A stretch of DNA of 64,000 bases, from the NCBI GenBank assembly GCA_963829575.1, contig CAWHJF010000013.1, forward strand, positions 496,001-560,000. The letters run 5' to 3'. The translations under genes and the position numbers were made by a program. Shown in pieces: positions 24,689 to 34,913 of this stretch. How positions within the stretch are numbered: the stretch's first letter is position 1; every line of letters begins with the position of its first letter. Under the pieces are notes generated by a model. The model was not told where the DNA came from. It did no database searches and saw only the letters and a program-made list of their open reading frames with translations. This DNA is from KACC-23026 sp963829575 (lineage in GTDB: Bacteria; Bacillota; Bacilli; Bacillales; Sporolactobacillaceae).

Positions 24689-27600
24689 ATGGGACGTCCA
24701 ACAGCACTTGAACCTAAGCCTAAAGAAAGTCAGTGGACAGATGACCAATGGCGAGCCATTGTAGAAAAAGGCCAGGACATCCTCGTTGCCGCAGCAGCGG
24801 GGTCTGGTAAGACCGCTGTTCTAGTCGAGCGTATCATTAAGCGTTTGACCGATCTGAATCATCCGATCGACGTTGACCGAATGTTGATCGTGACATTTAC
24901 GAACGCGGCAGCGGCTGAAATGCGCGGACGAATTGGCCAAGCACTTGAGAAAGCGTTGGCGAAAGACCCGAATAACAGCAGGCTTCGTGAGCAACTCATT
25001 CTACTCGGAAAAGCGCCGATCATGACGTTTCATGCCTTCTGCCAATCTGTTATTAGAAAGTACTATTACAAGCTTGATCTTGATCCAAGCTTTCGAATTG
25101 CTGAACAAACCGAAGCGGAATTAATCCGCGAAGAAGTTTTAGAGTCGCTTTTTGAAACCTATTACGCGCATCCTGACGAACAAGAGGCGTTCTATGCGCT
25201 CGTTGACCGCTATTCGAATGATCGAAGTGACCGAGAACTTTTTAATCTCATTATTAAACTCCATGATTTCGCGCAAAGTCATCCTTGGCCGGATTTGTGG
25301 CTAGAGGGTTTAGCAGACAGCTATCAAGTGACATCCGATTCGACTGTTGATGATTTGGTATGGACGCCAAGCCTAAAGTCTTATATTCAGGAACAACTTG
25401 AGGGCTGCCTGTACTTAATTTCAACGGGTAGGGATCTTTGTCAGGAACCTGGTGGTCCTGCGCCCTATCTTGATAATTTGATAGAAGATCAGCAAATCAT
25501 AGAACGTTTACTTGAAGCGAGCCGCGGTAGATGGGAAGATCTCTATCGTATTTTTGAAGCGACGACCTCTTTTGGTCGCTTGAAACCGTGTAAGGGATCC
25601 GAGTACGATGAGTTTTTGAAAGACCAAGTCAAAGAGATTCGTCAAGCAGTTAAAGATACCGTTGAATCGCTTCGTAAAGATGGATTTGCTCAGACTCCCG
25701 ATCTCTATCTAGAAGATCTTAAGGATATGGCGCCTTTTGTGGCCTTTTTGGTTCGGCTTGTGAAAGAATTTAAAACGGACTATAAAGCTGCCAAACGAGA
25801 GCGCGGATTGCTCGATTTCAGTGATTTGGAGCATGATTGTCTGGAACTTTTGAGACAACCTGCTTCACTTGCAGGTGAGGAACAACCCTCTGAAGTGGCT
25901 ATAATGTATCGAGATTTATTTGAAGAAGTCCTCATCGATGAATATCAAGACACCAACAATGTTCAAGAAACCGTACTTTGGTATGTGTCAAAAGGTGGCA
26001 ACCGATTTATGGTGGGCGATGTGAAACAAAGCATCTATCGCTTCCGTTTGGCTGAGCCCGCCCTTTTTCTTGAAAAATATAAGACGTTTAATGGACCAGA
26101 AACAAGTGGATTAAGGATTGACCTGTCGCAGAACTTCCGCAGCCGTCAAGAGGTGTTGGATGGGACGAACTATATCTTTTCACAAGTTATGGATGAAGCG
26201 GTTGGGGAAATCGACTATGACGAGCAGGCAGCCTTGCAGTTTGGTTCAAGAGACTACGATGATTCTGAACAACCGGTTGAACTTCACCTCATTAATGGGG
26301 TTGAAGAACGCACACCAGCTACTCAAGAAGGTGAGACGAATTTAGAGGCACTTCAAGGTCTACAGGGGATGGACTTAGAAGGCCATCTTATTGCGACAAG
26401 AATTGAAGAGTTGATGGAGTCTGGTTATCAAGTCTATGATAAATCACTTGGCCAAAAACGGACCATTCAGTATCGCGATATTGTCATTTTGTCGCGTTCC
26501 ACTCAAAGCGCCGCTCCAATTATTTTAGATGTTCTCAAGTTGCGTGGAATTCCGGCTTATGCCGAATTGTCAACGGGTTATTTTGAAGCAGTTGAAGTTT
26601 CGATCATGATGTCACTTCTTAATGTGATTGATAACCCATACCAAGATATTCCACTCGCGTCTGTTTTGCGCTCACCTATGGTTGGTCTAACTGGTGAGCA
26701 ACTGGCGCAGATTCGGATTGAGTCTCGTTACGGGTCATTTTATGAAGCGATGAAGCGAGTGATTGAAAAGGGCGAATCGCCCCTAGCGGATCAATTAAAA
26801 GCCTTTTATACGCAACTTGAAAGATGGCGTGATCAAGCTCGCCGAGGCGCGCTCGCCGATTTGATTTGGGAGATTTATAGAGAAACGGGCTATTACGATT
26901 ATGTCGCGGGATTAGTGGCGGGTGACGGTCGACAAGCGAACTTGAAAGCTCTATATGATCGAGCCCGTCAATATGAGCAGACGTCCTTTAGGGGGTTGTT
27001 CCGTTTTCTTCGATTCATTGAGAGATTGCAAGACCGTGGTAGTGATTTGGGAGAAGCCCGCTCTTTAAGTGAACAAGAAGATGTCGTGCGCATCATGACG
27101 ATTCATAAAAGTAAAGGGTTAGAGTTTCCAGTTGTTTTTGTTGCGGGGATGAGTAAGAAGTTTAACAAGCGAGATGTGCATGGGAAGACATTGCTTCATA
27201 AAACGTTAGGATTCGGAACTAAATTGGTGAATCCTAAAGAACGGTACAGCATTCCAACCCTTGCACAACGCGCCTTATCAAGACAAATTGATAAGGAGAC
27301 CGTAGCGGAAGAAATGCGTGTTTTATACGTTGCCCTTACGCGTGCCAGAGAGAAATTGATTCTGATTGGCTCTGTTAAAGAGGCTGAGAAAGAACTTCAA
27401 AAGTGGCGTTTAGCGGCCATGGTCCGAGGTTGGATGCTCCCTTCTTATTTTAGAGGAAAAGCCAACCGCTATTTAGATTGGGTAGGCCCAGCCCTCCTCC
27501 GTCATGAAACGGCAAGTGCTTTTCATGAGGCTGCAGGGTACACGCCTCAAGCGGAAGGGGCGATCTCGACACATCCATCAAAATGGGTCTGTGTGGTTCA

Positions 27601-28444
27601 ATCCCCCATCCAATTTGTTAAAGCGGATGAGCGGGTCGTGGAACGCAGTGAGAAAGAAGCGTTGATTCAAGCGTTTGAGCCCGTGAAATCTGGCTCACCT
27701 GACTGGCAGGATGCAATCGAAGCCCGCTTATCTTGGTCCTATTCGAACCAGTACGCTACGGAACAACTTGCTAAGTTGTCAGTGACTGAAATTAAAAGAC
27801 AACGCGATCAGTTTAGCGAGGGGGCCGGCGAGCAATTAATACGCCAATTTCGTCGGCCAATTGGTGAACGTCCCGCTTTCTTAAGTCGAAAAGAATCAAC
27901 AGCATCTGAACTCGGCACACTTACCCACCGTTTTATGCAACTGGTCCGTTTAAAACCGGATCATACACTCGAAACACTAAAAAGTGAATGCGATGGGTTG
28001 GTTCGGCGTGAGTTATTGGATGGCTCGGTTGCGGAACGTCTCGCCTTCGAAGAAATTCTTTTATTCTTTCAATCTGAGATTGGAAAACGCGTGATTCAAG
28101 CAGATCAAGTGATCCGTGAGCTTCCCTTCTCATTGTCTCTCCCAATCACCACCCTCCAACCAGATTGGAAGGGAGAGCCGGAACAGGTTATGGTGCAAGG
28201 TGTGATTGACTGCTTATTCTTAGATGAATCCGGCTGGCATCTCCTTGATTATAAAACAGACCGTGTTTCAGGGCGGTTTCACTCAGAAATTGAAACAGTT
28301 AACCATCTTAAGCAACGGTATCATACTCCGATGACCTTGTATAAAGAGGCGATTGAACGGATTTGGAAAAAGCCCGTTCAAGACGTTGGATTATGGCTCT
28401 TCGATGGCGCTCGTTACATCGAATTAGACCAAACCAATGATTGA
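24689..28444 (+). CDS. addA: ATP-dependent helicase/nuclease subunit A
   Basis: AddA is the UvrD-like helicase and nuclease subunit of AddAB. Its 1251 residues show AAAGSGKTAVL (Walker A, near 30), DEYQDTN (Walker B, near 415), VGDVKQSIYRFR, MTIHKSKGLEFPVVFVAGM, EEMRVLYVALTRAREKL (motif VI) and the C-terminal nuclease LLDYKTDR near 1190. ATG 24689 is chosen because AAAGGAGGT (24672-24680) sits eight bases before it. The gene begins four bases after the addB stop. No sbcCD genes follow, unlike B. subtilis. Confidence 0.97.
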   Translation: MGRPTALEPKPKESQWTDDQWRAIVEKGQDILVAAAAGSGKTAVLVERIIKRLTDLNHPIDVDRMLIVTFTNAAAAEMRGRIGQALEKALAKDPNNSRLREQLILLGKAPIMTFHAFCQSVIRKYYYKLDLDPSFRIAEQTEAELIREEVLESLFETYYAHPDEQEAFYALVDRYSNDRSDRELFNLIIKLHDFAQSHPWPDLWLEGLADSYQVTSDSTVDDLVWTPSLKSYIQEQLEGCLYLISTGRDLCQEPGGPAPYLDNLIEDQQIIERLLEASRGRWEDLYRIFEATTSFGRLKPCKGSEYDEFLKDQVKEIRQAVKDTVESLRKDGFAQTPDLYLEDLKDMAPFVAFLVRLVKEFKTDYKAAKRERGLLDFSDLEHDCLELLRQPASLAGEEQPSEVAIMYRDLFEEVLIDEYQDTNNVQETVLWYVSKGGNRFMVGDVKQSIYRFRLAEPALFLEKYKTFNGPETSGLRIDLSQNFRSRQEVLDGTNYIFSQVMDEAVGEIDYDEQAALQFGSRDYDDSEQPVELHLINGVEERTPATQEGETNLEALQGLQGMDLEGHLIATRIEELMESGYQVYDKSLGQKRTIQYRDIVILSRSTQSAAPIILDVLKLRGIPAYAELSTGYFEAVEVSIMMSLLNVIDNPYQDIPLASVLRSPMVGLTGEQLAQIRIESRYGSFYEAMKRVIEKGESPLADQLKAFYTQLERWRDQARRGALADLIWEIYRETGYYDYVAGLVAGDGRQANLKALYDRARQYEQTSFRGLFRFLRFIERLQDRGSDLGEARSLSEQEDVVRIMTIHKSKGLEFPVVFVAGMSKKFNKRDVHGKTLLHKTLGFGTKLVNPKERYSIPTLAQRALSRQIDKETVAEEMRVLYVALTRAREKLILIGSVKEAEKELQKWRLAAMVRGWMLPSYFRGKANRYLDWVGPALLRHETASAFHEAAGYTPQAEGAISTHPSKWVCVVQSPIQFVKADERVVERSEKEALIQAFEPVKSGSPDWQDAIEARLSWSYSNQYATEQLAKLSVTEIKRQRDQFSEGAGEQLIRQFRRPIGERPAFLSRKESTASELGTLTHRFMQLVRLKPDHTLETLKSECDGLVRRELLDGSVAERLAFEEILLFFQSEIGKRVIQADQVIRELPFSLSLPITTLQPDWKGEPEQVMVQGVIDCLFLDESGWHLLDYKTDRVSGRFHSEIETVNHLKQRYHTPMTLYKEAIERIWKKPVQDVGLWLFDGARYIELDQTND

Positions 28445-28667
28445 TGAAGCCCCAATCGTTCTATTTTAGCGGACCTTGAGGGCTTCATCGGATGTTACGC
28501 TATAATGAACGCCCCCACTTTAATAGGTTCTCTTTGATTTTCTCTAGATCCAGTATAGGTTCAATCAGTTGTCGTATCTGAAGATCTGGTGGTTTAATAA
28601 AGCGTGTAAAAAGGTAATGATAGAGTAGGACAAGATTTTCAAACTCAAATTCAAGTGGAGGGATTCG
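28445..28667 (+). other. Spacer between addA and the aldehyde dehydrogenase gene
   Basis: GATGAAGCCC and GGGCTTCATC (28443-28492) form a 10-bp stem with a loop of about 30 bases and no T-tract. AAGTGGAGGGATTCG provides the ribosome site of the next gene. Confidence 0.4.
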
Positions 28668-30101
28668 ATGCTTGATCGTTTAAATTATATAAATGGCGAA
28701 TGGACAGGTGAAAACCTCGAAAAAATTAGCGTGAAAAACCCAGCAACGGGTGAGACCATTGGCCGAGTGCCAAATGGTGGATATAAAGACTCGAAAGCAG
28801 CCATTGAAGCGGCACAGTCCGCTTTTAAAGATTGGTCGAGTCGAACAGCCGGCGATCGGGCACAATTATTGAGACGCTTTTTTGATTTGATGCTAGAAAA
28901 TGAAGAGGAACTCGCCCGCCTTATGACTGAAGAAAATGGTAAGCCTTTTAAAGAGGCGCTTGGTGAAGTGCGATATGCGGCTTCTTTTGTGGAATGGTTT
29001 GCCGAAGAAGCGAAACGAATCTATGGCCGAACCGTCCCTGGTAAATCGGAAAATCACCGGATCAAAGTGATCAAACAACCAGTCGGGGTTGTCGGAGCGA
29101 TTACCCCTTGGAATTTCCCAGCAGCCATGATCACACGAAAATTAGCGCCGGCACTCGCAGCAGGGTGTACCTTTATCGTCAAACCGCCTGAACAAACGCC
29201 GCTCACCGCCTTAAGGCTTGCGGAATTAGCTGCTCAAGCCGGCATCCCAAAAGGGGTTATTAATGTGGTGTGTGGAAATCCAGAAGAAATCAGTCAAGCT
29301 TTTATGGAAGATGAGCGCGTTCGCAAAATCACTTTTACAGGATCAACCGAAGTCGGGCGTCTTTTAATGAAGAATGCGGCCGAACATATAAAGAAAATTT
29401 CATTAGAGTTGGGTGGTCATGCGCCGGTCATAGTATGTGAGGATGCGAATCTTGATCAAGCCGTAGAGATGGCAATCGCCAGCAAATTCCGAAACAGCGG
29501 TCAAACGTGTGTCTGTGCGAATCGATTCTACGTTCAATCAGGCATCTATGATGAATTTGTTCAAAAATTCTCTGATAAAGTCGGACAACTAAAAATGGGC
29601 AATGGTTTGGAAGACGGGGTTGAGGTAGGTCCGCTGATTGATCAGGCGGGCTATGAAAAGGTCGAGCGGCAAGTTAAAGAAGCGCTGGAAAAAGGAGCGG
29701 GTTGTACGGTTGGTGGCAAAGGTCATGCTGATCGTGAGAAAGAAACCTATTTCTTTGAACCGACTGTTCTCACAGACGTAACACCTGATATGGAAATTAT
29801 GACTATTGAAACCTTCGGCCCGATTGCCCCGATTCAAAAGTATGAGACCGATGAAGAGGCCATTGAATATGCCAACAACAGTCCATTTGGTTTGGCGGCC
29901 TATGTCTTTACGGAAAGCGTCTCACGCGGAACTCGTCTAACTGAAGCCTTGGACTATGGGATTATTGGTTGGAACGATGGTGTGCCGTCTGCCGCGCAAG
30001 CTCCGTTTGGTGGAATGAAGCAAAGCGGATTAGGGCGAGAAGGTGGAACAGAAGGAATTGAAGAGTATTTAGAAGTGAAATATGTGTCTTTATCGATTTA
30101 A
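28668..30101 (+). CDS. gabD: NAD(P)-dependent succinate-semialdehyde dehydrogenase-type aldehyde dehydrogenase
   Basis: A 477-residue enzyme of the aldehyde dehydrogenase superfamily. GAITPWNFPAAMITRKLAPALAAG and TFTGSTEVGR form the cofactor site. The catalytic Glu lies in LELGGHAPVIV near residue 245 and the catalytic Cys in SGQTCVCANR near 280. The closing GGMKQSGLGREGG and overall pattern fit the GabD group, which oxidises succinate semialdehyde in GABA breakdown. There is no GABA transaminase nearby, so the substrate remains probable rather than certain. Monocistronic, closed by a terminator at 30147-30190. Confidence 0.88.
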   Translation: MLDRLNYINGEWTGENLEKISVKNPATGETIGRVPNGGYKDSKAAIEAAQSAFKDWSSRTAGDRAQLLRRFFDLMLENEEELARLMTEENGKPFKEALGEVRYAASFVEWFAEEAKRIYGRTVPGKSENHRIKVIKQPVGVVGAITPWNFPAAMITRKLAPALAAGCTFIVKPPEQTPLTALRLAELAAQAGIPKGVINVVCGNPEEISQAFMEDERVRKITFTGSTEVGRLLMKNAAEHIKKISLELGGHAPVIVCEDANLDQAVEMAIASKFRNSGQTCVCANRFYVQSGIYDEFVQKFSDKVGQLKMGNGLEDGVEVGPLIDQAGYEKVERQVKEALEKGAGCTVGGKGHADREKETYFFEPTVLTDVTPDMEIMTIETFGPIAPIQKYETDEEAIEYANNSPFGLAAYVFTESVSRGTRLTEALDYGIIGWNDGVPSAAQAPFGGMKQSGLGREGGTEGIEEYLEVKYVSLSI

Positions 30102-30146
30102 TTAAATAGTCATCATTCGCCGAACCAAAGTTGTTAAGAAGCAAGG

Positions 30147-30190
30147 GTCAGGCCCCTCAAAGAAAGAACGAGGGAGTCAGACCTTTTTTT
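30147..30190 (+). terminator. Intrinsic terminator of the aldehyde dehydrogenase gene
   Basis: GGTCAGGCCCCTC pairs imperfectly with GAGGGAGTCAGACC, followed by seven T. Confidence 0.75.
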
Positions 30191-30247
30191 GGTTTGGTTT
30201 TGGACAAGTTGTGTTAAAATAAGAGAGAAAATAAGGAGGGAAAGACC

Positions 30248-30595
30248 ATGTGGTTACAAGCACACGTTGGATTTTGGCAATTAGGGTTAGTTTTGTTTGT
30301 CATAGCTGTTCTATTTTCCTTTACGAAAAAGGGAACCGTCACTAAAATTTTCCATATGATTTTGCGTCTTGATTACATATTCATTCTCATTACGGGTCTT
30401 TATTTAGTTTTTCATGAGTACAGCGTTCATGGATTTTGGGTCATTATTAAAATGCTTTGTGGATTAGTCGTCATTAGTATGATGGAAATGATCCTTATTC
30501 GACGTCAGAAACAAAAAACAACCGGAATGTTTTGGCTCCTTCTGATTATCTTTTTAGCACTTGTTTTTTACATCGGTTATGTGGTATTGAATTAA
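30248..30595 (+). CDS. yisL: YisL-family membrane protein (UPF0344)
   Basis: A 115-residue protein with four membrane helices. The signatures HMILRLDYIFILITG and ISMMEMILIRRQKQKTTG match the YisL/DUF1516 family of Bacillus. No function is known. A good AAGGAGGGAAAG site precedes the ATG. It is a single-gene unit between two terminators. Confidence 0.85.
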   Translation: MWLQAHVGFWQLGLVLFVIAVLFSFTKKGTVTKIFHMILRLDYIFILITGLYLVFHEYSVHGFWVIIKMLCGLVVISMMEMILIRRQKQKTTGMFWLLLIIFLALVFYIGYVVLN

Positions 30596-30612
30596 AGCGC
30601 CAATAAAAAGTT

Positions 30613-30653
30613 AAGCCCGTTCAAGCATTTTGTCTTGAAACGGGCTTTTTTTT
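30613..30653 (+). terminator. Intrinsic terminator of yisL
   Basis: AAGCCCGTTCAAG pairs with CTTGAAACGGGCTT (one bulge), followed by eight T. Confidence 0.9.
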
Positions 30654-30773
30654 GTACACTAATAAAAAAAATAAAAATAATGTCAAAAAAAACTAAAAAA
30701 TTGGTCGAGTCTTGCCGATAAATATAATAAATGCATTTTTTCACTATAAATCCAAGATCTGGAGGACAGAACG

Positions 30774-32765
30774 ATGGACGTTTTTTACTATCATGATCGT
30801 TCTAAAAAATCGTTTAAAGAGTTTATATATGAAAAAAAATTAATGGAATATAACCATCTGTTTATTTTAATAAGCGGTTTAACTTACGAAGAGACTGAAC
30901 CGTTAAGTCAGTTGATTTCAATGCATTGGCCAGGTCTTGATTCTTCAGACGTTTTTTATAACATCGGCAGCCATGTAGAGCATTTATTAGGACCTATGAT
31001 CACATTTTTTGCTTCGAATCATGAGGAAGCGATCCACTCCAATCATCGGTTGCTCAATTCTACAATGGATGAAGAGAAAAAGGATAGATCAAGGCATTCT
31101 CTTTTTCAGGATAGCGAGGCGTTATTTCACCACAATCCAAACGTGGTCATTTGGATCAATAGAGAGGGCATGGTTTTAAATTTAAATAAAGCAACGGAAA
31201 AGCAATTGGGCTATGCAAAAAGCGACATCCTTTCGCGTTCAGCCATTCATATTGTGAAAATGGAAGACAGAGAACGAGCTCTGAATTATTTTGCAAAAGC
31301 TTCTAAAGGAGAAGCGATGACAGCGAGACTAGAGATTTGTGATCGCAACGGTCGTCCACAACCTTATGAAGTGACCTTTATTCCGGCTGCTATGGCTGAT
31401 GGCGTACAAGGCTTTTATATCGTCGGCATTAATAAAACAGCCGAAAAAGAAGCTGAAACGAAGCTTTCTCATTTTGCCTATCACGATTCCTTAACAGGTC
31501 TTGCCAATCGGTTCTTGTTTGAACAATCTCTAAATTACATGATTAAACAAGCCCAATCCCGAGACGAGAAGCTAGCGGTGTTGTTTCTTGATTTAGATCG
31601 ATTTAAGCTCATCAATGATACATCTGGCCATTTTGTGGGGGACCGCATTCTCCAGCAAGCTGTTGAACGAATCAAAGGAGAATTAGCACCTAACCAACTG
31701 CTTGCGCGATTTGAAGGCGATAAGTTTTCGATTATCATGCCTCAAATAAAAGGGCAATTTGAAGTGGATCAATTGGCTAAGCACATTCAAGATGCGTTTG
31801 AACCGGCTTTCATGTTTGAAGAAGCCGAATTCTTTCTTTCGATCAGCATAGGGGTCAGCCTCTTTCCCAACGATGGATTTAATGATGAGCAGCTTATGAA
31901 AAATGCTGATATTGCGTTGTTCTCGGCCAAATCGAAAGCCCATTCGCGACTCGCCTATTATACGGTTCAGATGAACTCAGACTTTAACGACCGAATTGAG
32001 TTTGAGAGTTATCTAAGGAAGGCGTTAAGAAAAAATGAATTTATTCTGTATTACCAACCACAAATTTCAATTGAGACCGGAGAATTATCGGGATGCGAAG
32101 CCCTGATTCGCTGGAACCATCCAAAGTTGGGGTTGGTCTCACCGATTCATTTTATTCCTCTTGCTGAGGAAATTGGTTTGATCGAGGAAATCGGTTTTTG
32201 GGTGCTAGAAACAGCTTGTCGACAAATTAGGAAATGGCAGAACCAAGGTTGGATTCCGTTTCCGATCTCAATAAATGTATCCTTTAGACAATTTCTAAAG
32301 TCGGATTTTGTCTTGCAAGTTCAAGAGATTATTCAAAGCTCTGATATTAATCCAAAGTGGATTCATCTCGAAATTACAGAGAGTACAACCGCTCAGGATC
32401 TTCAGTACAGCATCGGACTGGTGAAACAATTGAAGCAAATTGGAATCAGCGTATCGCTTGATGATTTTGGAACCGGTTATTCCGCTTTAAGTGTTCTTAA
32501 AGATTTTACATTAGATATCTTAAAAATTGATCGCTCGTTTATACGTAACCTCAGTGAAGTGGATGAAGATCGTGCCATTGTCAAAGCCATTATTATGATG
32601 TGTAAAGGGTTGCATTTGAAAACCATTGCGGAAGGCGTTGAGACCGTTGAACAGCTTGAACTTCTGAAACAGTTTGGCTGTGAGATGGCACAAGGTTTTT
32701 ACTACAGCAAACCGGTTCCTTCCCAACAATTTGAAACCAAGTTTCTAAAAGTTTCCAGTTTCTAA
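30774..32765 (+). CDS. PAS-GGDEF-EAL protein, probable cyclic-di-GMP phosphodiesterase
   Basis: A 663-residue soluble signalling protein. Residues 1-110 form an unassigned N-terminal domain. A PAS domain spans about 113-223 (NVVIWINREGMVLNLN, LGYAKSDIL), a GGDEF domain about 230-395 (DSLTGLANR, LDLDRFKLIND), and an EAL domain about 407-655. The GGDEF active site reads RFEGDKF (312-318), so two of its five key residues are changed and cyclase activity is unlikely. The EAL site is complete: EALIRW, NVSFRQF, EITES, DDFGTGYSAL, KIDRSFI, AEGVET. It most likely degrades c-di-GMP, with the GGDEF domain perhaps binding GTP. No membrane segment. Monocistronic. Confidence 0.9.
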   Translation: MDVFYYHDRSKKSFKEFIYEKKLMEYNHLFILISGLTYEETEPLSQLISMHWPGLDSSDVFYNIGSHVEHLLGPMITFFASNHEEAIHSNHRLLNSTMDEEKKDRSRHSLFQDSEALFHHNPNVVIWINREGMVLNLNKATEKQLGYAKSDILSRSAIHIVKMEDRERALNYFAKASKGEAMTARLEICDRNGRPQPYEVTFIPAAMADGVQGFYIVGINKTAEKEAETKLSHFAYHDSLTGLANRFLFEQSLNYMIKQAQSRDEKLAVLFLDLDRFKLINDTSGHFVGDRILQQAVERIKGELAPNQLLARFEGDKFSIIMPQIKGQFEVDQLAKHIQDAFEPAFMFEEAEFFLSISIGVSLFPNDGFNDEQLMKNADIALFSAKSKAHSRLAYYTVQMNSDFNDRIEFESYLRKALRKNEFILYYQPQISIETGELSGCEALIRWNHPKLGLVSPIHFIPLAEEIGLIEEIGFWVLETACRQIRKWQNQGWIPFPISINVSFRQFLKSDFVLQVQEIIQSSDINPKWIHLEITESTTAQDLQYSIGLVKQLKQIGISVSLDDFGTGYSALSVLKDFTLDILKIDRSFIRNLSEVDEDRAIVKAIIMMCKGLHLKTIAEGVETVEQLELLKQFGCEMAQGFYYSKPVPSQQFETKFLKVSSF

Positions 32766-32784
32766 TGCGAGAGCTCCACTCGTG

Positions 32785-32838
32785 CTGTTCATGAATTTAA
32801 GGACTTGTCGTCCGATTCGTGAACAGTTTTTTATTTTT
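32785..32838 (+). terminator. Intrinsic terminator
   Basis: CTGTTCATGAAT pairs with ATTCGTGAACAG, with an inner GGAC/GTCC, followed by TTTTTTATTTTT. Confidence 0.9.
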
Positions 32839-32918
32839 CAAGTTTAAACGCTATAAAAATTAAAAGCGTTTACAAAAGAGTTCAACTTATTCCGTTACGC
32901 ACAACAGCATTCACCTTG

Positions 32919-32926
32919 CATATATT
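32919..32926 (+). promoter_or_regulatory. Possible SigE-type -10 upstream of the asparagine synthetase gene
   Basis: CATATATT resembles the SigE -10 CATAcanT. No clear -35 is seen. The candidate is mainly supported by the known SigE control of asnO in B. subtilis. Confidence 0.25.
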
Positions 32927-32977
32927 GAGAATTAGGCAATGGTCTATATTGACTTTTAGTTGAAAGGAATGACGTGT

Positions 32978-34828
32978 ATGTGCGGAATTACTGGTTGGAT
33001 TGATTGGAATCGCGATCTTACCCATGAACATAGAAGACTTGAAAAAATGGCTGCGAACTTACATCATCGGGGACCAGATGAAAAGCAGGTCTGGGTGTCT
33101 CCGCGAGCCGCCTTTGGGCATGCCCGATTAATCGTTGTGGATCCGGAAAATGGAAAGCAACCGATGCATAAAACAGTGGCTGGTCGCTCGTTTACGATGG
33201 TCTATAACGGAGAACTCTATAACACAGAAGACATAAGAAAAGAACTACGTGTCAATGGTCATACATTCAAAGGACACTCGGATACCGAAGTCCTACTCAC
33301 CTCCTATATTGAATGGGGCGAAGAATGTGTAGAGAAATTCAACGGGATTTTCGCATTTGGAATTTGGGATCACGCGAATGAGAAGTTGTTTATGGCGCGC
33401 GACCGCCTCGGTGTTAAACCACTATTCTATAGTGAAGCAAATGGTCGTTTCGTGTTTGCCTCTGAACTCAAATCTATTTTTGAACATCCGGAAGTGGATC
33501 GTGTCATTACACGAGAGGGACTTTCAGAAGTATTTGGTTTAGGGCCCTCGCGCACACCCGGTCATGGTGTCTATAAGGGGATTTCAGATCTCAGGCCCGC
33601 TCATGCTTTAACCTATACAAAAGATGGCCTTAAAGTATGGCGCTATTGGAATGTGAAGAGTGAAGTTCATACAGAGTCCGCTGAAGAAACCGCAGACCAC
33701 GTCCGAGACTTGTTCTGCGATGCGGTTGAGCGTCAGTTGTTTGCCGACGTACCGGTTTCAACTTTTTTATCAGGTGGTCTTGATTCGAGTGTTATTTCTG
33801 CGATCGCGGCCAACTATTACAAAGAGAAGGGCCTAGGCGCCATTGATACGTTTTCGATTGATTATCAAGATAACGATAAGTATTTTACAAAAAGTAAATT
33901 CCAGCCGAATACCGACAGTGACTTCACACATAAAGTGGCCGATCACATCGGATCCAATCATCATGATTTAATTATTGGGACTGATTCCTTAGTTGAGCAT
34001 CTGAAGGAAGCGGTCGACCTACGCGACATGCCTGGCTACGCAGATGTGGATTCCTCGCTTCTCTGGTTCTGTAAAGGGATTAAGGAGAATGCCACAGTTG
34101 CCTTATCTGGTGAATGTGCGGATGAGATTTTTGGGGGGTATCCATGGTTCCATAGTCCAGAAACCTCTTCAAAAGAAGGGTTTCCATGGATGCGTTCTGT
34201 AGAAGAACGCCAAAAGCTCTTAAATGACGCTTGGCAAAAGAAGCTTGATCTAAAAGGCTATATGCTTCAACGCTATGAAGAAACCGTCGCTGAAACACCT
34301 CGGTTAGACGGTGAAACGGGGGTAGATGCGAAACGTCGTGAACTCTTTTATTTAAATATGCATTGGTTTATGACGGCGTTATTGGATCGGAAGGACCGCA
34401 TGTCAATGGGAGCGAGCCTTGAAGTCCGAGTACCGTTTGCCGACCACCGCTTAGTGGAGTATGTATGGAATATCCCTTGGGATATGAAAATGTACGGAGG
34501 ACGTGAAAAAGGGATTCTGAGAAAAGCCTTTGAAGGCTGGTTGCCTGATGATGTCCTTTACCGCAAGAAGAGTCCGTACCCTAAAACGCACAACCCAGCG
34601 TACACCAAAGCCGTATCAAAATGGTTGAAAGAGGAAATTAGTAAGCCGTCCGCACCGATCCTAGAAATCTTGGATCGCAAGCACATTGAATCCATTCTTG
34701 AAACGAACGGCGATTCCTTTAAGGTACCGTGGTTCGGACAATTGATGATGGGACCCCAACTCATCGCCCATCTTGCTCAAATGAACTACTGGTTAGAAAC
34801 GCAAAACGTTAAAATTGAAGATAATTAA
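32978..34828 (+). CDS. asnO: Asparagine synthase (glutamine-hydrolysing), AsnO-like
   Basis: A 616-residue cytoplasmic enzyme that makes asparagine from aspartate, ATP and glutamine. The class II glutaminase domain (1-200) starts with MCGITGW, Cys2 being the nucleophile after Met removal; HHRGPD and the YNGELYN segment follow. The synthetase domain has the pyrophosphate loop FLSGGLDSS near residue 262. ATG 32978 is fixed by the required Cys at position 2 and by GAAAGGAATGA upstream. Length and single-gene setting resemble AsnO, the sporulation-linked member in B. subtilis, rather than AsnB or AsnH; the choice of paralogue is inference. Confidence 0.85.
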   Translation: MCGITGWIDWNRDLTHEHRRLEKMAANLHHRGPDEKQVWVSPRAAFGHARLIVVDPENGKQPMHKTVAGRSFTMVYNGELYNTEDIRKELRVNGHTFKGHSDTEVLLTSYIEWGEECVEKFNGIFAFGIWDHANEKLFMARDRLGVKPLFYSEANGRFVFASELKSIFEHPEVDRVITREGLSEVFGLGPSRTPGHGVYKGISDLRPAHALTYTKDGLKVWRYWNVKSEVHTESAEETADHVRDLFCDAVERQLFADVPVSTFLSGGLDSSVISAIAANYYKEKGLGAIDTFSIDYQDNDKYFTKSKFQPNTDSDFTHKVADHIGSNHHDLIIGTDSLVEHLKEAVDLRDMPGYADVDSSLLWFCKGIKENATVALSGECADEIFGGYPWFHSPETSSKEGFPWMRSVEERQKLLNDAWQKKLDLKGYMLQRYEETVAETPRLDGETGVDAKRRELFYLNMHWFMTALLDRKDRMSMGASLEVRVPFADHRLVEYVWNIPWDMKMYGGREKGILRKAFEGWLPDDVLYRKKSPYPKTHNPAYTKAVSKWLKEEISKPSAPILEILDRKHIESILETNGDSFKVPWFGQLMMGPQLIAHLAQMNYWLETQNVKIEDN

Positions 34829-34913
34829 GATCTAAATGAGGCTGAACCAAGAAAAAGGTGACACTCCGCCAAACACCAATTGAGATCTAGTTTAAAAACG
34901 GGATCGAAAAGTG

